Assembly: GCA_963724975.1 (NCBI GenBank)
Contig: CAVRXB010000011.1
Coordinates: forward strand, 310,001-374,000
DNA length: 64,000 bases
Source: CAIWHR01 sp963724975
GTDB lineage: Bacteria; Pseudomonadota; Gammaproteobacteria; Burkholderiales; Casimicrobiaceae
Direction of reading: 5' to 3'
Both the position numbers and the translations under genes were made by a program. This document shows, one piece after another, positions 8,299-16,942 of this stretch (the first letter of the stretch is position 1; the number at the start of each line of letters is the position of its first letter). A model generated the notes under the pieces. The model saw only the letters and a list, made by a program, of their open reading frames with translations, made no database searches and was not told where the DNA came from.

Positions 8299-9595
8299 AT
8301 GACGGCAAATATCCCGCTACGTCGAACCATCTCACCGCCTTCCGAAGATGCGCGGGGCGCGCTGCTCCTCTATCGATACGAGCGCGCACGCGCCACGACG
8401 AAGCGCCTGGTAGCGACGTTGTCTCCCGAAGACTGCGCACTGCAGTCGATGCCGGACGCGAGTCCGGTCAAATGGCATCTCGCGCACACGACGTGGTTCT
8501 TCGAGACCTTCATCCTCGAGCGGATGACGGGGCATGTGCCGTTCGATCCTGCATTCCGCGTTCTCTTCAATTCCTACTACAACACCGTCGGTGACCAGCA
8601 TCCACGCCCGCAGCGAGGCCTGCTGTCGCGTCCGTCGCTTGAGCGGGTACTGGCGTACCGCGAGTGGGTGGACCGCCGGATGCAGGAGCTCCTCGCCGGT
8701 GAAGCGTGCGATGCAGAGAACATGCGCGCTCGTCGAGCTCGGCATCCAGCACGAGCAGCAGCATCAGGAACTGATCCTGACGGACGTCAAGCACCTGCTG
8801 TCGCGCAACCCGCTCGAGCCGTCCTTCCGCGGTCCATGGCCGCTGACATCGGTCGATCCGGGCCCGCGACGCTGGTTCGCCTATCCCGGAGGTTTGCAGG
8901 AGTTCGGTCACGACGGCGCCGGTTTCGCGTTCGACAACGAGAGGCCGCGACATCCAGCGTACGTTGCGCCGTTCGAGCTCGCCTCGGACCCGGTGACCAA
9001 CAGCGAGTTCGCGGCGTTCATTGACGACGGCGGATACCGACGGCCCGAGCTGTGGCTGTCGCTCGGTTGGGACGCGGCCCAGACGCAACACTGGCATGCG
9101 CCACTCTATTGGTCGCGGCAAGGCGCGTTCTACACCACGTTCACGCTGCACGGTCGCGTCGAGGTCGATCCGCACGCCCCGTTGACGCACGTCAGCTTCT
9201 TCGAGGCGGACGCTTTCGCGCGCTGGGCGGGTGCCCGCCTGCCGACTGAACAGGAGTGGGAGTGTGCGGCTCGGAACGTTCCCGTAGTCGGCAACTTCCA
9301 GGAAACCGAGGCGTTCCATCCGCTCGCACGGCGCGGGGAGGAACGCAGCGACCAGCCGTCGCAGCTGTTTGGCGACGTTTGGGAGTGGACCCGCAGCGCC
9401 TACGAACCGTATCCCGGCTATCTTGCACCGCAAGGCGCAGTCGGCGAATACAACGGGAAGTTCATGTGCAACCAGTATGTTCTGCGCGGAGGGTCGTGCG
9501 CGACGCCCAATTCCCACATTCGCCCGACGTATCGGAATTTTTTTCCGCCCGAGGCGCGCTGGCAGTTCACGGGCATCCGGCTTGCCCGAAGCTAA
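8299..9595 (+). CDS. egtB: Ergothioneine biosynthesis protein EgtB (one frameshift in this sequence)
   Basis: Iron(II)-dependent sulfoxide synthase that joins hercynine to a cysteine-containing thiol with oxygen. An N-terminal DinB-like domain carries the iron ligands: KWHLAHTTWFFETFIL, and HEQQHQE around residue 150. The C-terminal FGE-sulfatase-like lectin fold follows (PVTNSEFAAFIDDGGY, RLPTEQEWECAAR, QLFGDVWEWTRS, VLRGGSCATP). One extra base near 8731 shifts the frame between GEACDAEN and CALVELGIQ; corrected length is about 431 aa, normal for EgtB. The ATG at 8299 follows a GGAG. It converges on egtD with overlapping stop codons. OvoA is unlikely because no methyltransferase is fused. 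Confidence 0.88.
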
Positions 9596-10572
9596 TGCGG
9601 GGCGGCGGGCGGGATCACCGCGCCAGAAATACGGCGAATGTGTTTGCCGCAGTCCTGCCAGCAGCGCGCGTATGCAAATCCCGCCTGGCGCAGCAGCATC
9701 TGGAATTCGGAGGGGGTGTACTTGTAGGAATATTCCGTCAGGATTCGCTCCCCAGCGTCGAATTGCCGGATCTGATCCCGCAACCGGACGTGCTGGGGTG
9801 CGCTCGCTTCGAGGTACATCTCGATGCGTCCCGGGTCGGCGTTGTACAACGCGCGATGCGCGAACGCACGCGGCTGAAAATTGCCGCCGAGCATGGAGTT
9901 GACGTGGCGCAGAACGTTGCGGTTGAACGCCGCGGTAACGCCGAGCGCATCGTCGTAAGCCGCCTCGAGTATCCGGGGGTCTTTCTTGGTGTCGACGCCG
10001 ATCAGCAGGGCGCTTCCGGGGCGGTCGGCACAGTGTGCGTGAATTGATCGCAGAAACCGCTGCGCATCGATCGGCTCGAAATTTCCGATCGACGATCCAG
10101 GGTAAAAGAACAACGTCCGCATCGGCCACAGGTAGCCGAACAGGTCGAGGTTCGAGGAGAAATCGGCGACGACCCCCAGCGAGCGAAGTGATGGGTAGCT
10201 CGCCTTCATCCGCGCGACGGTCGAGGCTACCGCGGGGGCTGCAATGTCCACCGCGAGATAACTGCGCGGCGCGAGCGCCCCGAACCACTCCTCCGCCTTG
10301 CGACCGTCCCCCGCTCCGAGATCGACGAACTGGACGCCCGTGCCTATTGCTGCCGCGATGGCGTGCCGATGGTCGTCGAAGATTGCCCTCTCCGTGCGGG
10401 TCGGATAGTACTCGTCGAGTTCGCATATCGCCGTGAAGAGCGTGCACCCGAGGGTGTCATAGAAATACTTTGGCGCGATGCTCGCGGGCGACGCCAGCAG
10501 CGACGCGAGAAGAATCGCGCGCTCAGCGTCGTCGGCACCCCGAATTCGTCTGACAGGCTGTAGGGAAGTCAT
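9592..10572 (-). CDS. egtD: L-histidine N-alpha-methyltransferase
   Basis: SAM-dependent enzyme that trimethylates the alpha-amino group of histidine to hercynine, the first step of ergothioneine synthesis. PKYFYDTLGCTLFTAICELDEYYPTRTE and the SAM site FVDLGAGDGRK are family signatures, and the C-terminal EYSYKYTPSEF is where EgtD binds its substrate. I chose the ATG at 10572 (326 aa, typical length). An in-frame GTG at 10638 would add 22 unlike residues. Its stop overlaps that of egtB on the other strand, so the two genes are convergent. EgtA, EgtC and EgtE are not nearby. Confidence 0.9.
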   Translation of the reverse strand: MTSLQPVRRIRGADDAERAILLASLLASPASIAPKYFYDTLGCTLFTAICELDEYYPTRTERAIFDDHRHAIAAAIGTGVQFVDLGAGDGRKAEEWFGALAPRSYLAVDIAAPAVASTVARMKASYPSLRSLGVVADFSSNLDLFGYLWPMRTLFFYPGSSIGNFEPIDAQRFLRSIHAHCADRPGSALLIGVDTKKDPRILEAAYDDALGVTAAFNRNVLRHVNSMLGGNFQPRAFAHRALYNADPGRIEMYLEASAPQHVRLRDQIRQFDAGERILTEYSYKYTPSEFQMLLRQAGFAYARCWQDCGKHIRRISGAVIPPAAPH

Positions 10573-10662
10573 GAAGGAAGCGGGAAGCTCGAGTCGTGCC
10601 GATAACGAATACGACTCGCGTCTCGCAACCGAGTTCACGCGTTTTCATTGCAGCGTCGCGCT

Positions 10663-11451
10663 TCATCCGAAATGACGCCCAGCCAGGATCCATAGCAACC
10701 CCAACAGCAAAGGCTGGTGAACCATGTAAACGAAAAGGCTGTGCCGGCCGAGGAAGCGAAGCCAGCCCGGCGCGTTGGCGAGCGGCGCCACGGGACGGTT
10801 GGCGCGGCGCACGAGTGCCTGGCCCACCGTGATGCCGACGAGCACAAAGCCCGCCCATGGCGCGAGCGGAACGTAATCCTCGGTCGCAGGCTTATGCGTT
10901 GTGAAGCCGAGCCACGACAGCGCCCGCTCGTCGAATACAGGATGCGAAAACGCGACCCCGGCGACGATCACCGCAATGCCGACCACAAGCGCGAGGCGCG
11001 GCCAGCGCACGAGCGGCCACGCGAGAATCGACGCCACCGCGATGCAATGCAGGATCCCGAAATAGATGAACGTGCGCGGAAATACGACGAAGCTGCCCAC
11101 ACTCGCCGCGATCGCGCACGCGGCGATTACGCCGATTCGCTTCCAGAAATGCGCCGGCGTCGAGCCCGCGCGATAGGCGAGGACGAGGCTGATTCCAACG
11201 AGCGTCATGAACGACGCAACGATCAGAGCACGAAATCCGAGCCAGAACGGGTCGTTTTCGAAGTCAGCAGCGATGACCTTGTAGTAACGAAGGTCGAACG
11301 AGAAGTGATAGACGAACATGAGGCACAACGCGCCGCCGCGAAGCGCGTCGACGCCTGCGATGCGCGATGGCGCTGCCGGGCGGGGTGCATCGCCCAACGA
11401 TGCCCGCGCCGTGCGTGCAGCCGCAGGTTGTCGCGCGCGTCGCCGGCTCAA
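10663..11451 (-). CDS. DUF1624 / heparan-alpha-glucosaminide acetyltransferase-like membrane protein
   Basis: An integral inner-membrane protein of about 262 aa with some seven hydrophobic helices. RIAGVDALRGGALCLMFVYHFSFDLRYY at the N-terminus and GRHSLFVYMVHQPLLLGL near the C-terminus are typical of the DUF1624/HGSNAT catalytic family, related to acyltransferase-3 proteins. Its substrate is unknown. It is the last gene of the gsp block: the likely TTG start at 11451 overlaps the gspN stop (TTGA), which implies coupled translation. A second TTG lies 18 codons downstream and no ATG is usable, so the start is uncertain. Confidence 0.72.
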   Translation of the reverse strand: MSRRRARQPAAARTARASLGDAPRPAAPSRIAGVDALRGGALCLMFVYHFSFDLRYYKVIAADFENDPFWLGFRALIVASFMTLVGISLVLAYRAGSTPAHFWKRIGVIAACAIAASVGSFVVFPRTFIYFGILHCIAVASILAWPLVRWPRLALVVGIAVIVAGVAFSHPVFDERALSWLGFTTHKPATEDYVPLAPWAGFVLVGITVGQALVRRANRPVAPLANAPGWLRFLGRHSLFVYMVHQPLLLGLLWILAGRHFG

Positions 11452-12194
11452 GGCGGACCTATCCGGAATTCGACATTCCAGCGGCCGTCCGGACCGCCTG
11501 CGATGGTGAGCGTGCGCGCCTGCGCCGCATCTCCTCCCGTGCGTGGCGTCATCACAAGCGACAGGCTCGGTGCACCATTCGTCGCGATCGACACGGTGCC
11601 GCGAACGTCGAAGGTGCCCCCGTCGTTGGTAATGGGACCGGTGAGCCGGTCGCCCGCGGCGGCAAGCGCGGCGCTCACGGTTCCGAGACGAACGGCGGGA
11701 TCGGCCGAGATCGCGAATTGCGCGTCCTGCCAGTCGATGCGCGCTTCGCCGAGGAAGGCCGCGGGCGTCCAGTCGAGCGAAGGCGTTGTGACGCGAACGT
11801 CGCCCGTAATGCGAATGCCCGGGCTGGGCGCCAATCCTTCGACGAGGCGAGCGGGAAGTGTGACGTCGACGTCTCGCATCGACACGCTGTCGCGGTGGGC
11901 AACGATTTGCGCGCGCGGCGAATTGCCAATCGCGGCGGGAGGAAACATCTGAATACGCAGTTCGCCCCGCAGCAACGGCCAGGGTTCGATCGACCACGCA
12001 ACAGGCACGCGGGCGACGCGTGTTGCAGTCAGGGTGCCGCGACCCCGCCACAGCGTTCCCTCTGCTTCGGCCAGCGTCACCGTGCCTTCGGACATCCGTT
12101 CGAGCGCCGCACTTGCGAGCGACGCCGGCGCAATCGCGACCACGATGACCGCGAACGCGACGAGCCAGATGAGGATCAGCAGCGCCCGGCGCAT
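11448..12194 (-). CDS. gspN: Type II secretion system protein N
   Basis: A bitopic inner-membrane protein of 248 aa with one N-terminal transmembrane helix (about residues 4-27) and a beta-rich periplasmic part. The segment LAEAEGTLWRGRGTL and the following W-S-I-EP region match the GspN family. GspN is an accessory, non-universal T2SS component whose role is poorly defined. It follows gspM by 17 nt and overlaps the downstream acyltransferase-like gene. Sequence divergence in this family keeps confidence moderate, but context supports it. Confidence 0.82.
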   Translation of the reverse strand: MRRALLILIWLVAFAVIVVAIAPASLASAALERMSEGTVTLAEAEGTLWRGRGTLTATRVARVPVAWSIEPWPLLRGELRIQMFPPAAIGNSPRAQIVAHRDSVSMRDVDVTLPARLVEGLAPSPGIRITGDVRVTTPSLDWTPAAFLGEARIDWQDAQFAISADPAVRLGTVSAALAAAGDRLTGPITNDGGTFDVRGTVSIATNGAPSLSLVMTPRTGGDAAQARTLTIAGGPDGRWNVEFRIGPP

Positions 12195-12211
12195 CGGACC
12201 GGCGCCTTACG

Positions 12212-12718
12212 TCAACGCGTGAGCACGATTTCGGCGCGGACCATTCCGGGTTCGACACGCGCCGTGAACGTGGCTTCGGCGACACGCAGGCGCGCATCGC
12301 GCTGCAGCGCTTCCAGGCCGGCGATCAGCGCCTCGTAGCTCACCGCGCTGAAGACGATCCGTCCGCGGCCGTCTTTCCAATCCTGCTGGCTCACTGAGGT
12401 GCCGAGGTTTTGCGCGGCCAGCACGCGCTCGAAGTCCGCGCGCGGATCGCCGCCCGAACCCGTGGCAGCGGCGCGGGCGAGTCCTGCCATTTCTTCCGTC
12501 ATCGCGCGCGCCTCGGCGAGCGCCACCATGCCGCGCGCGTTAGCCTGCCGCGTGACGGCGATATCCCTCGTCAACGGCTGCCAGACAACCCACCATGCCA
12601 GTGCCGCGATCACGAGCGATGTGACGCCGGCGATGATCCGTCGCTCGGCGCCCGATTTCGACGACCACCATCGCGAGAGCGGTACCGGTGCGCGCAGCGA
12701 TGCGAGTGGCGTGGCCAT
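12212..12718 (-). CDS. gspM: Type II secretion system protein M
   Basis: A 168-aa inner-membrane protein. One transmembrane segment (about residues 28-47, ending ALAWWVVWQPL) is followed by a coiled coil and a small ferredoxin-like periplasmic domain. In the T2SS inner-membrane platform GspM partners GspL. The ATG at 12718 overlaps the gspL TGA by one base, indicating coupled synthesis with its partner. It is intact. Confidence 0.85.
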   Translation of the reverse strand: MATPLASLRAPVPLSRWWSSKSGAERRIIAGVTSLVIAALAWWVVWQPLTRDIAVTRQANARGMVALAEARAMTEEMAGLARAAATGSGGDPRADFERVLAAQNLGTSVSQQDWKDGRGRIVFSAVSYEALIAGLEALQRDARLRVAEATFTARVEPGMVRAEIVLTR

Positions 12719-13951
12719 CACAAGGCACCAAGGCGAATGCGCGCACCGGCGGCAGAGGTCGCAATGAGCGCGGGTACGCGAGCTTCCTTCAATCGCGTGT
12801 CGACTTCCGCAATCGCCGCCGGATCGGAACGCGCAAGATCGATCGTCCAGTGACCACTCGCGTACGCCGCGCTCTTCACGATACCCTCCGGCAATGTGCG
12901 AAGCGCGGGCGCTGCGCGGGCAAGGAGCGGCAACGCATCGTCGGGCGCCAGCATGCCGTGCGAATGTCGCAACTCTGCGTAACGCTTCGCGATCGCCGCC
13001 TGCGCCAGCGCGGGTGTCGACGTCGCTTCGGCAGCCACGCCCGCGCTCGCGGCAAGCGCGGTCCACTCGCCGGATTGGCGCCAGCCGGAAAGCTTCAGCG
13101 CGCCCCATTCGACGACAGTCGCGAGCGACATGCAGCGCCAGCGCGGCACTCGCAAGGATGAGCGCGGGAACAAACAGACGCCGGCGGGCAGCGGCCGCGG
13201 GCGGGGTCGTCAACGCGAAATCGCCCTGCAGCAAATCCACGGCCTCGGCGAATGCGGCGGCCGAGGCATTGGACCAGCGCCACTCGGCACCGCGTGCGAA
13301 GGGGACGCCGTTTTCACGCTGCCAACGCACGAGATCTGCGTCGGTCGCGTCGCACTCCACACGCACTTCGGGCGGCGGCTTTCCGTCGCGGCGCGCGTGC
13401 GCGAGCGCCAGGCTCAGCTCTGGGGGTAGCGTGCCCGCGTCTCTCGTCGCGGAGACGGGAAACGCGCTGCCATCGGAGCGGCGGACGAAGCCGTCGCCCC
13501 GACCGGCGGCGCACCACCGCCATCCGTTGTACGGCATCGCGAGATCGGGCTCCGCGATGACGCGCGTCAACCGAGCGGGCAGAACTGAATTCGCGTGACG
13601 ATCGCGTAGCGCCGCAACGAGAGGGCGCGAGGCGATCACCACGCGCACGCGTCCGCCAGGCTGTTGCTTCGATACCGCGAGATGTTGTGCTTCCTGCGGC
13701 CCCGCCAGTTGATCGTCGACCGCGAAGGCTGCCGCCGCCGCAACGCGTGCGGGAGCGAGCGGAGGCAGAGCGACACTGGCGATTCGCACCTGCGAGGCTG
13801 CGAGCACGGCATCAACGCGGTCCGTCGAAGGCCAGGCCTCCGGCGCATCGCGACCCGTGCGCACGCAGGCACCCGCTTCGTCGAACAGCGCCCATGATTG
13901 CGCGCGTCCGCGCGCGGGCGCTGCGTCGATCAGCACGCGCAACGTCGTCAT
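12718..13951 (-). CDS. gspL: Type II secretion system protein L (one frameshift in this sequence)
   Basis: GspL has an actin-like cytoplasmic domain that recruits the GspE ATPase, one transmembrane helix and a periplasmic ferredoxin-like domain that pairs with GspM. The cytoplasmic part (starting MTTLRVLIDAAPARG) runs in one frame up to LFVPALILASAALALHV, the start of the membrane helix. One extra base near 13125 shifts the frame, which continues ATVVEWGALKLSGWRQSGEW to the stop at 12718. Corrected, it is about 410 aa, normal for the family. 65 nt separate it from gspK. Confidence 0.85.
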
Positions 13952-14016
13952 GCGCAGGATGCGGGGGGAATCATGCGCGACAGTTTACGCGACCGCCCGT
14001 GGTTGTCCGGCGATTC

Positions 14017-14945
14017 CTACTCGATGACCTGCCAGACGACGTCGGGCCATGCGTTGGTGCGGCGCTGCAGGAGCGCGCGCGCACGAGCGAGAGTCGCGCC
14101 TTGCCGGGCCTCGATCGTGACGTAGAAAAAATCGCTTTTCACACTCAATGTCTCGTCGCCGGCGAGTGTTGTGCCCGAGGGCAGCTGCAAGCGGAACTCG
14201 GCAGGCGTGTTGAACGGCCGTTGCGCGCGCGCGGCGAGCAGCTTCGCGAGCCCTTCACCGTCGAGCTTGTCGACCACCGCGGCCAGCACCTCGGGCGAAG
14301 CGGTATTGACGTTGAGGGGCGTGCCGACCGGAAGCGCGGAAAGGAATGGCATGACGGCGGCGAGCGTCGACGCCGTGACACCCTTGACCTCGGCCAATTC
14401 GGCGACGCGCAATATCGGCGCATTGCCGGCGAGACCCGCGGCCTTTCGCGCGGCATAGAACGCATCTTCAGCGCCCCCATCGCGAACCAGCGAGTCCTGA
14501 TCGATCCAGTCCGCAATCGCGTCGATCGCGCCGACAGGACCGCCGCGCTGCGTAAACAGCCGCACGATGCGCTCGCGCTCGACATCCGAGCGGGCGTTGG
14601 CCGTGCCCAGCGCGTTGACGTTGAGTCTCGACTGCGCATCCACGATGGCGCCACAGGACCTGGCCGTTGTCCAGCGGAATCGGCGGAAGCGCGAGCGCCC
14701 ACGGTTCGCGCAGGTGATCGATCGTCGAATGCTGCGCATCTTCGTAGAGGATCTGCCGGCCCCACTGCACGCCGGCCAGTGCGAGCGCCTGCGCCTGCAC
14801 CTGGTCGCGGCGATGCTCGACCGTGCGGCTCCATCGCTGCTGATCGGCGAACACCGTCGCCGCGACCGCCGCGGCGAGCGCCGCCAGCAGCATCGCGAGC
14901 ACGATCGCGGCACCGCGCGCGCTGCACGGGCGGCGATCGATTCAT
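14017..14945 (-). CDS. gspK: Type II secretion minor pseudopilin GspK (two frameshifts in this sequence)
   Basis: GspK caps the pseudopilus tip with GspI and GspJ. The ATG at 14945 overlaps the gspJ stop (ATGA). An extra base near 14936 interrupts the leader; corrected it reads MNRRRPCSARGAAIVLAMLL, a prepilin-like signal. A second extra base near 14649 breaks the frame before GAIVDAQSRLNVNALG. The large alpha domain insert and the helix-hairpin-helix-like TPLNVNTASPEVLAAVVD are visible. Corrected length is about 309 aa. Most of the protein lies in the second frame, so the true N-terminus is easily missed. Confidence 0.85.
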
Positions 14946-15538
14946 CGCAGCGTTATCCAGCGCTCGACCGAATTTCCGTCGTCGAGCGTCAATTGGATGC
15001 GTGCCGCGCGCGGCAACGCCGATTCGCCCAGCAACGGCCAGCGATCGTGCCAGCCGCCACGCGCATCGAGATATGCGATATCGAAGCGCGCGATACCCGC
15101 GGAAAGCGGATACGCGGTCGGAACGACACTCGCCGGCTGGTCGAGATGCGGCCAGTACAGGACTTCGATTGCGCCGCCGCGCAACCGATAACCGATGCGC
15201 TGCCCCGCGCTTCCCGGTTCGAGCGAGAATTCCGGACCGGAGCGTGCGACACGGAGAACTGCGTTTCCCGCGTCGTCCTTCCGGGCGAACCACCCAGGCT
15301 CGGCGGCCTCACCGGTGCGCACTTCGCGCGGTTGCGCGAGGCGCATATCGGACTCCATCCGCGCGAACGTTGCATCGAGCTCTCGCCAGCGTTCCGATTC
15401 GGCCGAGAGCCGCGCTTCGCTCTCGCTCAACGACGACACGGCGCGATAACCCAATACGGCGATGAGTCCAAGAATGACGAGCGCGATCAGGATTTCGATC
15501 AGCGTAAAGCCGCGGCAGCGAGGACGGGCTGCCTTCAT
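14942..15538 (-). CDS. gspJ: Type II secretion minor pseudopilin GspJ
   Basis: A 198-aa minor pseudopilin. The leader MKAARPRCRG is followed by FTLIEILIALVILGLIAVLG, a textbook type IV prepilin segment with glutamate at +5 of the mature protein; GspO prepilin peptidase should cut after the glycine. The C-terminal beta domain is intact. The start overlaps the gspI stop and the end overlaps the gspK start (both ATGA), so the minor pseudopilin genes are translationally coupled. Confidence 0.92.
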   Translation of the reverse strand: MKAARPRCRGFTLIEILIALVILGLIAVLGYRAVSSLSESEARLSAESERWRELDATFARMESDMRLAQPREVRTGEAAEPGWFARKDDAGNAVLRVARSGPEFSLEPGSAGQRIGYRLRGGAIEVLYWPHLDQPASVVPTAYPLSAGIARFDIAYLDARGGWHDRWPLLGESALPRAARIQLTLDDGNSVERWITLR

Positions 15539-15951
15539 CGCTGCGGCGGTTGCCCGATATAGCCGGCGATGCGCGCCAACGCATAGTCGGGGACGCCGGG
15601 GTCCGCGACGGTGATCTCGATCTTGCGAAATGATGGGTTCGGTGTGCCGGAAACGTTTTCGCGCCAAAGAAACCGCGTGCCCGCCTGCAGCGCTTCGCCT
15701 TCGCGCGCCCCCGGCGCCGGCCAGGGTGTGGCGACCTGGGCGGCGGCCAGACGATTCTGTGCCACCCACAACGCGAGCGTGCGCTGCTTCAACAGCGTCG
15801 CGCCATCGGCAGCCTGCGCAACCGCACGCATCCCCGCCGCAAGCGCGACCGCGAGGATTGCCAGTGCGACGAGGATCTCGACTAGCGTGAATCCGCGGTG
15901 ACCGCGAGGTGCACGCGATTCAACGGATCGGCGTCGATCTGTAACGACCAT
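15535..15951 (-). CDS. gspI: Type II secretion minor pseudopilin GspI
   Basis: A 138-aa minor pseudopilin with prepilin segment GFTLVEILVALAILAVALAAG after about 20 leader residues. The only in-frame start is the ATG at 15951, which overlaps the end of gspH by 70 nt and lacks a clear Shine-Dalgarno. The overlap is long for this operon but the coding frame leaves no later start. GspI forms the tip complex with GspJ and GspK. Confidence 0.88.
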   Translation of the reverse strand: MVVTDRRRSVESRAPRGHRGFTLVEILVALAILAVALAAGMRAVAQAADGATLLKQRTLALWVAQNRLAAAQVATPWPAPGAREGEALQAGTRFLWRENVSGTPNPSFRKIEITVADPGVPDYALARIAGYIGQPPQR

Positions 15952-16412
15952 GTGGAGGAACCGACCACGAGCGTAAAGGGTTCGTTGCGTCCGCTTGCGC
16001 GAAACGGAAGGATGACGTCTGCTGCGACAGGGGCTCCCGCATACGCGACCGGAATAACACTGATGCCGGTGGGAAGAACTCGCGCGGCAAGCACATCGTC
16101 GCTCGTGAGCGCGCCCCAGCGACCGTCGGTGCCACGGCGCCAGAATCGGTATCCGGCACCGTCCGCCGAGACACCGAGCGTCTCCGCGTGCCATTGCGCC
16201 GTCGCCGCGGCATGTTCGAGCGCGCCGGCGAGACGCTTCGCCTCGCGTTCCGTCGTCCGCCGCTCATCGCTGCCCACGCTCAGCGCGACGAGTCCCGCAC
16301 CGAGTCCGACGATCACGAGGACAACGAGCAATTCGATCAGCGTAAATCCGGCGTCGCGTCGCCCTGCGATCGGCGCGATCCGTGGTGCCTGCCAGCGGAT
16401 CAGAGGTCCCAC
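15882..16412 (-). CDS. gspH: Type II secretion minor pseudopilin GspH
   Basis: A 176-aa minor pseudopilin linking the tip complex to the GspG shaft. It starts with GTG at 16412, 13 nt inside gspG, and has leader ...AGRRDAG then FTLIELLVVLVIVGLGAGLV. The C-terminal domain with WRRGTDGRWGAL and LPFRASGRNEPFTLVV fits GspH. The reading frame is intact. Confidence 0.9.
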   Translation of the reverse strand: MGPLIRWQAPRIAPIAGRRDAGFTLIELLVVLVIVGLGAGLVALSVGSDERRTTEREAKRLAGALEHAAATAQWHAETLGVSADGAGYRFWRRGTDGRWGALTSDDVLAARVLPTGISVIPVAYAGAPVAADVILPFRASGRNEPFTLVVGSSTWSLQIDADPLNRVHLAVTADSR

Positions 16413-16873
16413 GATCCGACGTCGGCGTCAACGCCCGTGCCTCCGGGTTGGCCATCGGCGCCGAAGCTATAGACGTCGATCTCACCGCGGAGTCCCGGAT
16501 TGAGATATTGATACGGTTGACCCCAAGGATCCTTCGGCAGCCGTTCGAGGTAGCCGTTGGGTTTCCAGTTGGCAGGCACGGGCGCGTCGGTCGGTCTTGT
16601 GACCAGCGCGACGAGTCCCTGTTCCGTCGTCGGATAGCGCTGATTGTCGAGGCGATAGAGCTTCAGCGCCTGCATGATTGTCGCGATGTCGCTTTTTGCG
16701 GCGACGACGCGTGCCTCGTCCGGGCGCTCCAGCACGCGCGGGACGACGAGCGCCGCGAGAATTCCCAGGATCACGATTACGACGAGTATCTCGATCAGCG
16801 TGAAGCCTTGATCCGGGTGCGGACCTTCGCGGATGGAACGCGACAGGGCACGATACGGTCGGAATCCGATCAT
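16400..16873 (-). CDS. gspG: Type II secretion major pseudopilin GspG
   Basis: The main subunit of the T2SS pseudopilus, 157 aa. After a basic leader, GFTLIEILVVIVILGILAAL is the prepilin helix. The signature RYPTTEQGLVALVTRPT and the calcium-site region NPGLRGEIDVYSFGADGQPGG are characteristic. It is the first gene of the gspG-N block. gspC, gspD, gspE and gspF, needed for a complete machine, are not in the window. It is divergent from mltG; a TATAAT lies in the 69-nt gap but no matching -35 was found for either direction. Confidence 0.95.
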   Translation of the reverse strand: MIGFRPYRALSRSIREGPHPDQGFTLIEILVVIVILGILAALVVPRVLERPDEARVVAAKSDIATIMQALKLYRLDNQRYPTTEQGLVALVTRPTDAPVPANWKPNGYLERLPKDPWGQPYQYLNPGLRGEIDVYSFGADGQPGGTGVDADVGSWDL

Positions 16874-16942
16874 CGGGCGATTATAATCCGGCGCTTTACG
16901 CGGTCGCGATTGGCGTGCCGCCCTCATTCGACCGCGCACTCC

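Noticed and set aside
8117..8440. Minus-strand open frame of 107 codons upstream of egtB
   Set aside because: It runs into the tRNA-Val gene, crosses its promoter and overlaps the egtB start; no recognisable domain.
16881..16886. TATAAT in the gspG/mltG gap as a promoter
   Set aside because: No -35 hexamer at proper spacing on either strand, and on the minus strand it lies only 7 nt from the gspG ATG.
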